Origin: Pyrocephalus nanus
Lineage: Eukaryota; Chordata; Aves; Passeriformes; Tyrannidae
NCBI GenBank assembly: GCA_038380795.1
Contig: CM076272.1
Location: 5,018,001-5,082,000, forward strand
Reading direction: 5' to 3'
Length of the DNA: 64,000 nt
Shown: positions 10,301 to 22,300 of the stretch, piece after piece
Position numbering within the stretch: position 1 is the stretch's first letter
How the letters are laid out: each line of letters starts with the position of its first letter
Program-made: the position numbers and the translations under genes
Notes under the pieces: model-generated
What the model saw: the letters and a program-made list of their open reading frames with translations, nothing else
Told to the model about the DNA's origin: nothing
The model's database searches: none

Positions 10301-13300
10301 GGAGTAAGCTTTATTTCAGGGGTTGAGGGAGGAGAGTGAGCCACGATCCCATTCCTACATGGAGCTGGGTGTCAGCTCCCTGTGTCCAGGATGCTTGCAC
10401 TATCTCGAGGAGATCCCTGACAGTCTAAGGTTAAAAGCTCTATAGTGGAAGAGATTTTTGTGGAAAGCTTTGGCTGTACTCTTGCTGGTTTCTGTTCCTG
10501 TTTGGAGCAGGACTGGTGTAGCCAGTTGTGGAAAGCGTCAGAGACTAAACGAGCAGGAATGGGTGGGGTGCTCGGCTCGCCGCTCGGGATTGTTTTGTCT
10601 CGCTAGCACAGACTCAGAGCGAAAAGCTTTGCCTCCCGCTGGAAGTGGTTCTTTAGCAGGAACAGGAGTAGAATGTGGAGTTTCACAGTTGTGCCAAGGC
10701 AGCCTGATGCGGCACTTCTTTTTATTAAAGACGACTGGCAATACTTTTGTAAATTGAGCTTCTGTACTCCAGCTGCTTCTTATAAAGATGACTTAAGCTT
10801 CCTCTGCCTGCTCCCTCAGCCTGCAGCTCGCTTTCAAGCCGTACCTGTTCTACTCTTAGAAATGCTCCCGCAGAGTCCCGGGACCTTGTCTGGGGTTGGG
10901 CTGAGCGTTTCAATAACCAAAGATCTCAGCCCTCAGAGCTGAAAAGGTGCTAATAGTCCTAAATGGGCTGTAGTTCTCCAGCAATTGTTCAGGTCCCGCC
11001 AGGAGGCATCGTGCGAGTTGACAATGCAGTAGCTTATTCCTGCTGCTTCCAGGACTGGGTTTTGTTTGCTTTTTAGCTAAAGGGGGGGGGGGGGGGGAGA
11101 GAAAACTGTCAGATCGAGCATTATGGCAGTAAAACTGCTCCTAATGACGAGGTAATGCAAGTCCCAGACATGGGCCGGGCTAAAATTGTCTTCTCCGCCT
11201 GAAGGTCGGTTTAGACCTGCCTCCTGAAAGATGACCAAGGGGTCATTTGGAAGTAAAACCAGCTCGGTGCTTCAGACTTGCTTGCGAGTGAAGCAGAACT
11301 GTGGGGTAAGTGAGGCCCGAAACTTGCAGGAACACATCCAAAAGGTGGTGCCTGCAGTAAATGTCTTCTTGACAAGTACAAATGGCCCAATTTAGAGCTT
11401 CGGCGTGTGTTGGAGTAGCAGAGGCTCGTTTGCCAGCCTCGCTGCGGTTCAGTTCTTTAACTTGATTTGCTTAATAGCCGGGATTCTGCTCCGGAGGCCA
11501 GGACTGGCGGGGTTGTGCCTTCCTGCTCCTCTCTTTAACGCGGGTCTTAATTGCCGGAGATACCGATTGCTTAGCAGAGTTCGGCAGGCTTTTGGGTCGC
11601 GGGCAAATAAAGCTCATGCCCTCGGCCCAAAAATGTTGGGAGAGATCATGTTTAGCGGCTTTTAGATTGGCAGAGGCTTGAATGTGGTGCAGCTGCTTCC
11701 CAACGAGCCTGTATGTCAGCGGATTGTGAGCAGAGACGGGGAAGCATCTGCTCTTCCTGGTTCTCTGGACCGGCACCAGGGAGCAGGAGGGGTTTGAACC
11801 TTCCCATCCACAAGCTTTGCAAGAGGTAATCCTTGTTTAGGATTGTCCCAAAACCTTGATGCTGGTTTGGGGTAACCTCCTTTGTGGGTAGGAGCCTGAA
11901 GGGAAGATCAGGATTTGATCCTCTGCCTTTCCTTTGGGGCTGTTTGATTAGCTGGGAAGCAATGTTTTTGCGTTGTTTCTTTTTCTGCAAACCTGTTTTC
12001 TGAGGTGATTGCTGCTGACTAGGATCATTCCAAGATGTTGTTGAGAACTCTAACGCAGGTGGGGAGGTGAGCCCTGCTTTCCTCTGCTGTGTGTAGGAGA
12101 AGCTACTGTGGTTCTTTGTGGTGTCTGCCTTGACCATGAGCATCCCCCTGTTCCCCAGTGTCAGGAGGCTGATTCTGGGGATAAGGCGTGTGACTCTGTT
12201 ACTAGATCTGCTTTAGTGTTGTGATGTGCTGGAGAACAGCAGCAGGGAGCTGTGTTCACAACCCAGTTGGTTCGAGTGCTGTGGCTGTTCAAGCCCATCC
12301 CTGGTACCTGTGTGTGGCAGGCAGTCTGCTTCGATGTGCATTGCTGACAAATTGCTGACCCGTTTGCTTAACTGCTTCTTTAATGCCAAGAATTGGGCTT
12401 GAGTGTTGCTAAGATCTGGAGCGAAAGCTAATGTGAGTATTGGAGGCACTCCAGCTTTCCACAACGTGTGGAAAGCTGAGTGCTGAGTACTTGCCTATTT
12501 GACACAAATACTTGTTCTTTTTTACCAGAAGGAAGATCCTGGGAGGAGCATCAGAGACTGCTGGGATAGCCCGAATGCCCCTGCACTTTCTACTTGCAGC
12601 AATGCAGATATATTCCGCCGAATAAATGCCATGTTGGACAACTCCTTGGATTTCAGTGGAGTCTGCACCACGCCTGTCACAAAAAGCAAATGTGACACCC
12701 TGCCAGGTGAGGGATGTGGCTGGGATGGAAGGGGGCTGAAGTGGGGAGGCACTTGGTGGGACCTGGTGAATATGTGGTGGTGGTGGTGAACTGTTGGTGG
12801 GGTGAGTGCTGTCATGTGCTTGGCATCTTGTGATCAGAGGTGCTTGGAGTCAGGATTAATGCTTTTTTGGTCCTGAGAGGCTTCACTTGTGTGCCTGAAA
12901 TGAATAACCCATGTATTGCCTGGCAGTGTGGAGGTTCCTGGGAAGGTTTGCTTGTCTCCCTGTGATGCTGCAGGTCACTGTGTGGGCAGGATGTGAGCAC
13001 TTGCTGCCTGACCTGCCAACTCCTGGTGTGGATGATTCCAGCAGACTGCTTTAGCCTGCCTCTCCTGGAGGCAGGATTCATCTGCTTGCAGGTTTGGCAA
13101 AGCTGATCAGCTGCATATATTGAAATTTCAAAAGAATTTTGCATAACCATATTTGCTACAGGTCAGTTAACCTGTATTTAAGAGCACACCAAAGCAGCAC
13201 AGGTGGGTGCAGACCTTCCTGCAAAGCAAGCCTGGTGTGATGAAATCAGTGCTGCAAGGTCTTGTTTCCTCCAGGCTGAGGGGGGTAGGTATGTTCTACT

Positions 13301-16300
13301 GCTTCAAAACAGAAGTTTTGTACCAAAGCAAAGAGCGCTGGCTCTGGTCTTACTTTTATCCAAGTGAAGGATGTACTTTTGTCCCTTTGCAGCAGCCCAG
13401 GTCTGCCAGTAAATGTACCTGTGCCTGATGTTCCTCTTGCCAAAGCAACGAGCAACAGTGCTTGTGCCAAGGATTTGGGCACTCGAAAGAGATTGCTATT
13501 GCCTCTCTCTAGCCTTTAAATTATAGGGTCAGTAAACATTTTGGCCGTTATTGGAAACAAACCGACCCTTTGGACATGTCCCAAAACAAAGTGGGAAGTA
13601 AAGGGCTAAACCTCCCTGGCTGGTGACCTTGCAGGCTGCTGTGGGCAGAGCAGCTTTCTCTGCAGTCACTTTGGAGACAAGGTTGGCTTGGGCTCATGGA
13701 TAAACCCAAGTTTTAGTCAGATGGATGTGTGGAGAAAAGCTCCAAACAGGTGTCTGGTGTCTGTGGGTCTGTTTGATGCCTGTGCAGTGTAACTTTGTTC
13801 TGGGCTAGTGAAATGACTGCTACCAGATGACTTCCAGTGCAGCTTAATCTCCTGGGTATTTGAAAGGCTTAGCACCGTGGACCAGGGGCTGATCTGGCCA
13901 TGTGAACCCGTGCTGGCGCTGCAGAAATACCAGAGGAAGTGAATCCCTTTGTCTTCGAGGGCCGGATCTATGGCCAGCTGTGCTTGAATTGTGGTAAAGT
14001 GGCACTGGAGGATGTTCTGGGTACTCCTGAGCAGCTGAGTAGTGAATGATAACTAACGTCAGTGGTGTGGTTAGTGGTGCAATTTTAGAGATTTGCTGTT
14101 GGACTGAGCTGATTTGACCTTTCTTGTCCCCTGGCACAGTGGGAGTCAGTGCTGTATCTGATCTGCAGGCATAAGGGAGGAATAAACCAAAGTATTTTCC
14201 TTTATCTCCATACAGTGAGTTCAAGGATACCGGGTGCTGCTGAGCCAGGTCTGGGGAGTGGCTGCCTTGAGTGCCTTCACCATTTCAGCTGGTGGAAATG
14301 TGAAGGTGCCTCTGGGCTGTAGGGGAGACTGGTAACCAAAGAGTTGTTTCTGGCTGTCTTAGAGAAATCTTAGCTGTAGCCCTTCCTATTCCATTTGGAA
14401 TGGGAATGTTTCATAGCATCATAGAACATTTTCAGGGTATTTCCTAATTAAGTTTCAGCTTACTTGCCGAAGTTAACCTGGTTGATAGGGGAATTGTCTC
14501 TATCTTCTATGGCAGGATTCATCCTGTGAAGTTGTAGGTTAGCTCTGGGCTTAGAGCTGGCACATCAATTTTAATTTGCAGTGCTGCTTTCTAGACTGAG
14601 AACTCTTCTCAGCGGAATGGGGGTGTTTGCCTGGCACTGAAATGAACCTGCTTACTGACCTGCTGCTTGTGGATCTTTGCTTGCTTTGTCTGTTCCTGTG
14701 GTGTTTCTTAGGGATTTCTGCAGTGGAGAGTCTTTCCTGGTATGAAGCTGCTGAGAGGTGGTGCCTTGGCTGGAAACACCGATTTTTCCTTCAGCCATAT
14801 TAAACTGCTTATGTTTCAGGTGATCAGTGAGTAACTCCTGTTGAAGATGCCTTGTAGGGCAAGTGCAGTGGGACTTGCATGTAAAAAAGGGAGTCTCCCT
14901 CTTGCAAATGTTATTTTTGCTGCAGGGAAACCGAAGTTGGACTTTGGGGACACCCCAGACAACTTTTTGTGTTCCTGCTGTGGCAGCTGAGGCCAGTGTC
15001 CCTCCCCAGTGAGTGCTGGCACATGCCACTCATGTAGCCTGGGGACCAGGGTAGGGGCACTGCTCAGCAGTAGCTGCCCTGACATCAGGCTTTTAGCTTG
15101 TACTGAATCCCTTGTGCAGTGGCACAATGGTTGTGGTTGAGGAAAGAATTCTTCACTTCCCAAAGGATACCGGGTGCTGCTGAGCCAGGCCTGGGGAGTG
15201 GCTGCCTTGAGTGCCCTCACCATTTCAGCTGGTGGAAATGTGAAGGTGCCTCTGGGCTGTAGGGGAGTCTGGTAACCAAGAACAACCTGGGCCAGCAGTT
15301 ACCAGGTGTAAGTTAGTGGATGAGTCAGCACCTGCCAGAGCATCGGCAGCACAGAGCTGTGGGTCTCCTGCAGTCCCAGTCTTGTTTCCTCAGTGTTGGA
15401 GCTGGGACCAAGGGCCTGAATGCAGCAGGTCTGCAAGCTGTGTCCTGTCTCTGGAGCTGAGAAATGCTGCTCTTACTGTTTAATGGATTGCTAGTGAGAG
15501 TCTTCATGAGAAAAGCTGGCACTGTTAGCAAGGATGTGAATCCTGGGACATCTGCGATCCATAAATGGGGAGATACTTTGGCACCTGGACCCTGGCCTAG
15601 GTTGTGCAAAAAGTCACACCTGATGGCTGTATAGCTGAGCACTAAAATTCAGAATATAGTATAGCTAACTGCCTGCTGCCCTGGGCAGATGGTTTAGCTT
15701 GGAACTGGCTGTTGGACCTTGAACAAGGATATCCTGCCTTCTTGTGAGCCTGGCTTCTGGATAGGTGACCAACAGAGCAGAGATCCTTTGTAGTGTCTTG
15801 TCACTGCTCCAAGTTACTTCTGAAGAATTCCTGAGCCTGTGGTGCTTTTACTTAGTTCAGGAAAAACTGGTGTACTTGAGTTAGGCTAGATTAATCAGAC
15901 CAGGCTTAATGAGCCTGGAGGTCCACCATAACTACAGTAGGTGTAACAGGTGAAAGGACTCTTCTTACAACTTAAACTCTTTTAATGGGAGAACTTAGGG
16001 AAGAGATTTTATTCCAGCAGTGTTAAAGCTTGGACTTGAATCTGTTTGTGGTCCCTCAAGCTTTTCAGTTGTCATCTTCAGGTCAAACTAAATTTATCCT
16101 GGCTTGGACTTGTGTTGAAGAAGGCCCTTTGAGCATTAAGAGGATTACACGTGGTGGAGAAGGGATGGCAGAAGTTCATGACCTTTCACTAATGCTATTG
16201 GGGAAACACGTGTGGGGACAGCTTCCTGGGTGCACAATGAGATCAGTACAGCAGCAGTCTGAGCAATGTGAGAGGACAGGTTGATTCAGCACTCTGGGAT

Positions 16301-19300
16301 TCACGCAGCTGGAGTGTTATCCCCATCCAGGCAGAGTTGGGACTGCCATTGGAGGCTCAGCTTGTCGTACCTAATGTTTAGTCTCTGTAAAGATCAGTTT
16401 GCAGCTGCTGATAATCCTTGGTGACCGTGGTTGCCTTGTCATAATCATCTGTATCATCATGCTCAGCCTGACCACCATCTCTGAGGTTGCCGGGGGGCTG
16501 CTCCAGGAGCTTCCCAAGCACCAGGCTCAGGCTGCTTTCCCAAACTTTGGGGTACAGTACAGGAGTGTGGGGAGAGCTGTCATTGCAAAACCTGTCCGGT
16601 GGCTTCTGGGTCAGGATCATGGTGCTCCAGAACACCTGCCTGTCAGGCTGCTTCAGTCGTCTCTAGAGAAAGCAGAACCTCCTCAGTGCAGATTTCAGCC
16701 TTTTAGCCTGTTGTTGGAGGTGGGATAAAAAACATGGCCTTGACAGAGGTGGGAGTCAACATCTCCTGCTGGAATGCTGCTTGTCCTTGAGCAGCTGCTT
16801 TGAAGGGAATGTGGTTTTAAAGCTGCTATGCATGTTCTTCACTGGTCTGAATAAGGATCTGAGGTAGGCAGGTTTCCTGATGTAGCAGGTGGTTTGTTTG
16901 CCAGGCTTTAAAGCTGGGACTTGCTGGGTAGAAGGTGCTGCTACCAGATTTGGTTAATAAAAACCCTAAATACTAAACCAGCTTTTGAAATAATCCTGTT
17001 CTGTAGGCACCACTTTGAGTCTAAGTAGGAGTAAAGCTCCCAGTTGAGTTTTTGCATGCCTGGTTTTGGCTTCAACTGAGGGCAGTGTTAGTTTAGAAAG
17101 AACTTTAAAGAATTATAGGTGCTGCCAAATGTCCTAGCTGCATTGATCTTCCTTTTGTTAAGCTCTACTCATTTAACAGAGGCAAAGCAGCCATTATTTT
17201 GGTGTAACTTGACAGTCCATTGTGTGAAGAAATGGGAGATGCTTAAATGATTTCCTGTGGATGGGAGTGGCTTCAGGTGCCAAGCCTAAAGGCTGTTAGT
17301 TGTGGCCCATCAGGTCCTAATGATTCTCAGTGGCTGCTTTTTTAAAGGAAAACTGAAGGACAAATGCAAACCCAGACTAGCTGATGACTAAATTGGCTTC
17401 CTGTTTGCTCTTAACTGCAGTCAGTTAATGATCTATCACTCATCTAGCCATCCAAAAAGCTTCTCTGATACTGGAATGTAAATTCCTCTGCTCTTCCCTG
17501 CCCTGCAGCTTTGAAGGAAGGTGCCAGACAGCACTGGATGCAGCTGACCTGATGTGTATGGTCTGAGGTCAGGGAACAAAAGGCTGTAGGATGCAGAGAC
17601 CCAAAAGATAGCTCTCCTTACCTGTAGTGTGTGGGGTTCCCAAGGTTCTGAGGCAGAGTGTCAGCAGGAGGTCAGCTGGAGCTGGCAGCTCGGAACCATT
17701 CTGCCTGCCCCAAAGGAACACTGGATGCCAGGCACACATCTGGAACAGTGAAATGCCACACCTGTGCCCCAGGAGAGGAGCACACCTACTGCCTGTGGTC
17801 CTGGCCTTTGGATTTCAAGTGTCATGTGTACAAGTCTTTGTCTAAGTGGGTGTGATGCTTTTCTGTACTGGGAAAGTGACTGTAGTAAATAGTTTTTGAA
17901 GCAGATCAGTGTTGTGCAGAGAGTAGGTGCTTGGCCTGGAGCTGTTGCACTCTGCAGCGGTCACAAGCTGAGTTGTGTTCCTGAAGATCCAGCAGTTTCC
18001 TGATGTAATGAAATCTATAACTCAGGTTTTGGTGCTGTACTTATGTGATGGCCTCTCTTACTCCTGGAAGAGGGAGGTAGAGCAGCAAGATTGTTGCAGT
18101 GTCTCTTCCTTGGTTTCTGAATTAGCTGTTTACCAGCTGTTGAAGTGTTTGTTACTGTGGAATAAGGCAGACTCCTTCATCTGACTGGGAAACAGGTCAC
18201 ACAGCAGCAAGTGTCTCCACTTGAGGAAATCTTCAGATTAGAGGGGAGATGCTTAGTTGTGTTTCAGATAAACCTCTTATAACTTGTATGTTTATGACTA
18301 ACAAGTGCTTTTCTAGGTCCCTGATGATCTCCACTGTACTTTGGGAATACAAATGGCTGATCCTCTAAAAGCTTATACTTGATATTTGTTTTTCTTGTGT
18401 GCAAAATGCACTTGAGAGGCTTAATTTTCAGGGATGCAATTCCCAGCCTTTACAACTGGAGGCATAAAGAGGGGTGAAAGGAAAAGCAGTGCTGCTGCTG
18501 CTGCCAGCTGCCTTTCCATTTGTCACCCAAAGGCTGAAGAACTGCTCCTCTTGCCTCATGCTTGTCTGGATTTGGTTTGGAAGTTCAGCCTTAGTCAGAG
18601 CTTTATCCACAAGGTAAGTCAGGTTTTGTCAGTGAACAGAGCTTACAGCTGATCTGGGCTTATCCTTCCCCTGCCTTCAACACTAGGGGGCCTCGTTCAT
18701 AGAGGGGCGCTCTCTATATTCAGGCTCTGCTGGAAACCAACCTGTGGGAGCAAAGGGAGAGCTCTTCCTGGCAGTGGAGGTGGTAGGAGTGGGATCTAGC
18801 TTGTTTGGTTCGTGTTTGTTTACCCATTCTGAGAAAGTCCAGAGGAAGTAGGGAACAGTTTTTAAGATAAATTCCATTTGCTGAATTTTAAGCTGGGTTT
18901 GTGAGTGGCCTGGGTTTGGAAGGCTCAGAGATACAAACATCTTTATGCTTGGTTGAAACATCCCCTTTCAGGAGTGTCTGATGGCACAGAGGTGCTGCTG
19001 CTGTGGGATGGGGACTGAATCATGCTGCTCTCTTAACCTCTCTCCTGTTTCTCCTGCTCTCTTAACCCACCTGCCACAACCTGCCTGTGGATCCCATTTT
19101 CTGCCAGGCTCTGTGTGTCCTTCCCATTCAGGCTTAGGCTGTAATGTCCTAAATACTTTGCTGTTTCAAATGCCTGGTTGGTGTAGCCACACTGCATACC
19201 AGATCAGGGGAATGAGCTAGACTTAAAACTAACTCCCTATGGCTTGGTTTTAACCAGATGAGCTCCCCAGTGCAGTTTCCTGTATGGAAACTACCCTGCC

Positions 19301-22300
19301 TAAACTGGTGTGAGTGGGGATGGTGGGCTGGGGTGGGGTCAGGTGCTGGGAGCTGTCCCTGCCTGCAGGTGAGAGCTGAGCTCTGGAGATCCTCTTCTCT
19401 AAGTAGCCTTTGGAATGTCTTAAATCCAGCGCTGACCGTTGAAGCCTGGAAAATACAGCTTTCCATTGAGGTGGTGCTGTGGAAAGCTGTCCAGCCTGTG
19501 CTGCAGCATGTCCTGGCTCCAGGGATCTCTTGGACAGGCAGCAGCACGTCAGCCAGAAGAGCCGCCTGCTCTGAGAGCAGTGAGGGAGCATTTCACTGAG
19601 GACTTTGATCTTGTGATGCTTCTGAAATCAAACCGAACCGGCTCAGGAGGTGGCAACTCAGTCTCTCCCAGGCGCTCGGGCACGAGCCCGGGGCAGCACA
19701 GCTCCCTCTGCCAGGATGGTTGGCTTCCAGTGGCAACTCCAGGGAAAAATCCAGGTTGGAAAGACTTGTGCTGGTGGTTGGGCCTTGGAAAAATCTGCAG
19801 CGAAGCATTTGGGTTGGGCCACGTCAGGTTGCAAAGTGAAGTTATTTAGTATTTGGTAGGTGTTTAGCTATGAATAACTTGAGGTTATGACTCTTTAGAC
19901 TTTTTTTTTTTGTTGGAAATTTAATTCTTTCTGCTCTAGTATGTGATTAGTTTTGTCTGCCTACAGCACGTGATTACTTTGTAACAAATTTCCAGACTCT
20001 AGCCTTTTAAAAAGAACTATTCTAGAAATCTACTTAAATTCTCTTTTAAGTTGTTGTTTTTCTGGGATGACCTGTATCCATCTTTCAGCCTGGCTGGGAG
20101 TGTTAAAGGAGGAGCAGACTTGTGCTGGCTGTTTGCTTCTGATGGGAAAAGGTCTAATTAAAAACTGCTGGTTATCTAAGTGAATTCTGCTCTGTGCCTG
20201 AGCAGTTAAAGCTGTAACTGAATTGCAGGGAGCTTGTTTTTATTGTGGATTGAAGTCATCAGAGGGAATCATGGATCTTTTGAATTTGAATCTGATTTGG
20301 TTTAATTAAACAAAACAGCTTATTTCCTAGAAAAATGCAGATAGTTAGGGAGAATGTGTATGGATGCTGTGGAATGAGTGCTTCCTGTTGCTGATAAATT
20401 TGTTCCCTATTTTCCTTATTTCTTCAGTAGTCTGTTTCTTCCAAGCTGTTTGGGTTCAAGTTGCATTGCCTGTCAGTGCTGTGTCCATGCTTCTCAGAAA
20501 ATGAAGCTTGGTGGGAATCAACCTTTTGAGTCCTAGCACGATCCTGGCCCTTAAAGTGCTGGGAGTCTCCTGCTGCCTGGGATGTCTGGGATCTGGGCAA
20601 GAGCACAGCACTTGTGCATTTTCATAAATGCAGGGATGTTGCATATTCATATGGGCAAGTTGTGGTTGCTGTGGGAACTGAGTTGTCTGAGCACTGTGCC
20701 ATGTCCTCTCCTCCCTGTGTCCAAAACAAGCAATCCAAAAGCTCCAGGAGGATGCAGTGAAATGCCCTGCTGGAGATGCAGTGTGATGCTGCCGGAGAAA
20801 TAGTTGATGCTGTTACAGGTGCTTGGTAGCAATGTGACTGAATTGGCACTACAGCTTGTACTAGTACTACTAGGACTAGGAAACACCCCAGTGGGTGCTA
20901 TCCTGGTGGAGTGCTGTGGAGGAGGCTGCAGCTGGGAGGGAGAAGATGGAATGCTGCCAGCAGGTATGGTTGTAGCTTCTCTGATCCTGCCTCTGGTGCC
21001 ACAGCCTCCTTGCTGGGATCTGGGAATGCTGGCACTCCCCAAATCACCATGGGGTGAAGTTTGATCCCACCTTTGGCATCAATGGCCTGTCACACATAGA
21101 GTACTCAACTGCCACCAACCTCTGCCTGGGCTTTGCTCCTGGGCATCTGAGTGGCACGGGATGTGGCTGTGGAAAAGAAGGCCAGGAATGCTGTCAGACT
21201 GTCTGGGATGGCTGGGGCTGCACGTGAGGGATAACGTGACAGGCTGGAGTGACTGCAGCGCCCGCAGAAGAGCCAGGAGCGGTGTGTGCGAGCGAGGTGT
21301 ACATCTGATGGCACCGTGGGAGGCTGTGGGGGCAGGGGGAGGAGGAGGAGACAACTGCTGCTGCTTGGAGCTGGCTTATAAATGCCCTCTGACTCAGATT
21401 TCGGGTAGCACAGCTGAGCATCTTGTGGTTTCATCAGCCCCCAGATCCCTGCGTTAAACTGGAATTCTCAGACTATGAACCTGCTGTGTTTCCTTAGGCT
21501 GTTGTCACAGGCTTAAACCGAGGCAAGAATCCGGCGTCTCCAGTACCAGTAGGCTTGTGAACACCCTGCAAGGGAGGGGAGGGCTGGGAAGGGAGGACCA
21601 GGCGGGCGGAAGGTAAACAGGCCGTGAAAAATTCCTGGTGTGAAATGGGTCCAGCCGGTCCTATTCCTCCTGTACCAGCGGGATGTGCCTGCTCAGGCTG
21701 GACCTGAGATAATGGGCTGCTCTCTGGGTAGCGGGGGTTGAAGGTTATCCTTGTTACTCAGGGGTAAACAATGCCGAGTCAGTGAGGCACAGTGGCCAGG
21801 CTGAACCAAACAGATTATGCCAGCAGAATTGTGAAGCTTTGCATCGGATCTGAATTGGAGCCAGCAGCTGGAGGCTAGCCAGGACTAAAGTGTTTTTGGG
21901 TTTTGTGGGTGGAGGGAGGCGGGGACAGGAGAGCTGGGTAGCACTAAAACTAACTGTCTGCTCTGTCGCTGCTGCTCTCGTCGTTGCTGGGGGGATTGCT
22001 GCCTTGAGCCTGGTGTCTGCTGTGCTGGGGAGCCTTGCTTTGTGCTGCCTGCCTCCCCTGATCCACTGGAGCTGCTCCTCTCTCCTTCTGCTGCCGTCTT
22101 GTCTGTCGGGGGAAATCTTATCCTTTCTTCTTACCTTTATTTTGTAAGAGCTGATGCAGTTGTCTTGCATGGCTGAGTGACGTCACTGTCAGCACAGTAA
22201 GCATCAGCAGCCTGGTCACATGCTGACCCAGTCAGTAATGCAGACGGGATAGGAAGGTGGAGGGGCTGAGGGGGGTGGGGGGCTGGATTCTGGACATATG

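Larger units (their letters stand above)
7288..12528 (+). other. CPEB1 intron 1
   Basis: 5.2-kb intron. It holds the G17 run at 7461 and another G run at 11082-11097. I recognised no CR1 copy and no other coding exon on either strand; short ORFs are incoherent. Confidence 0.7.

Noticed and set aside
14411..14440. CATAGCATCATAGAA resembling the CR1 3' terminal repeats
   Set aside because: Only about 20 bp resemble CR1 and the adjoining sequence does not continue the element, so a call is not supported.
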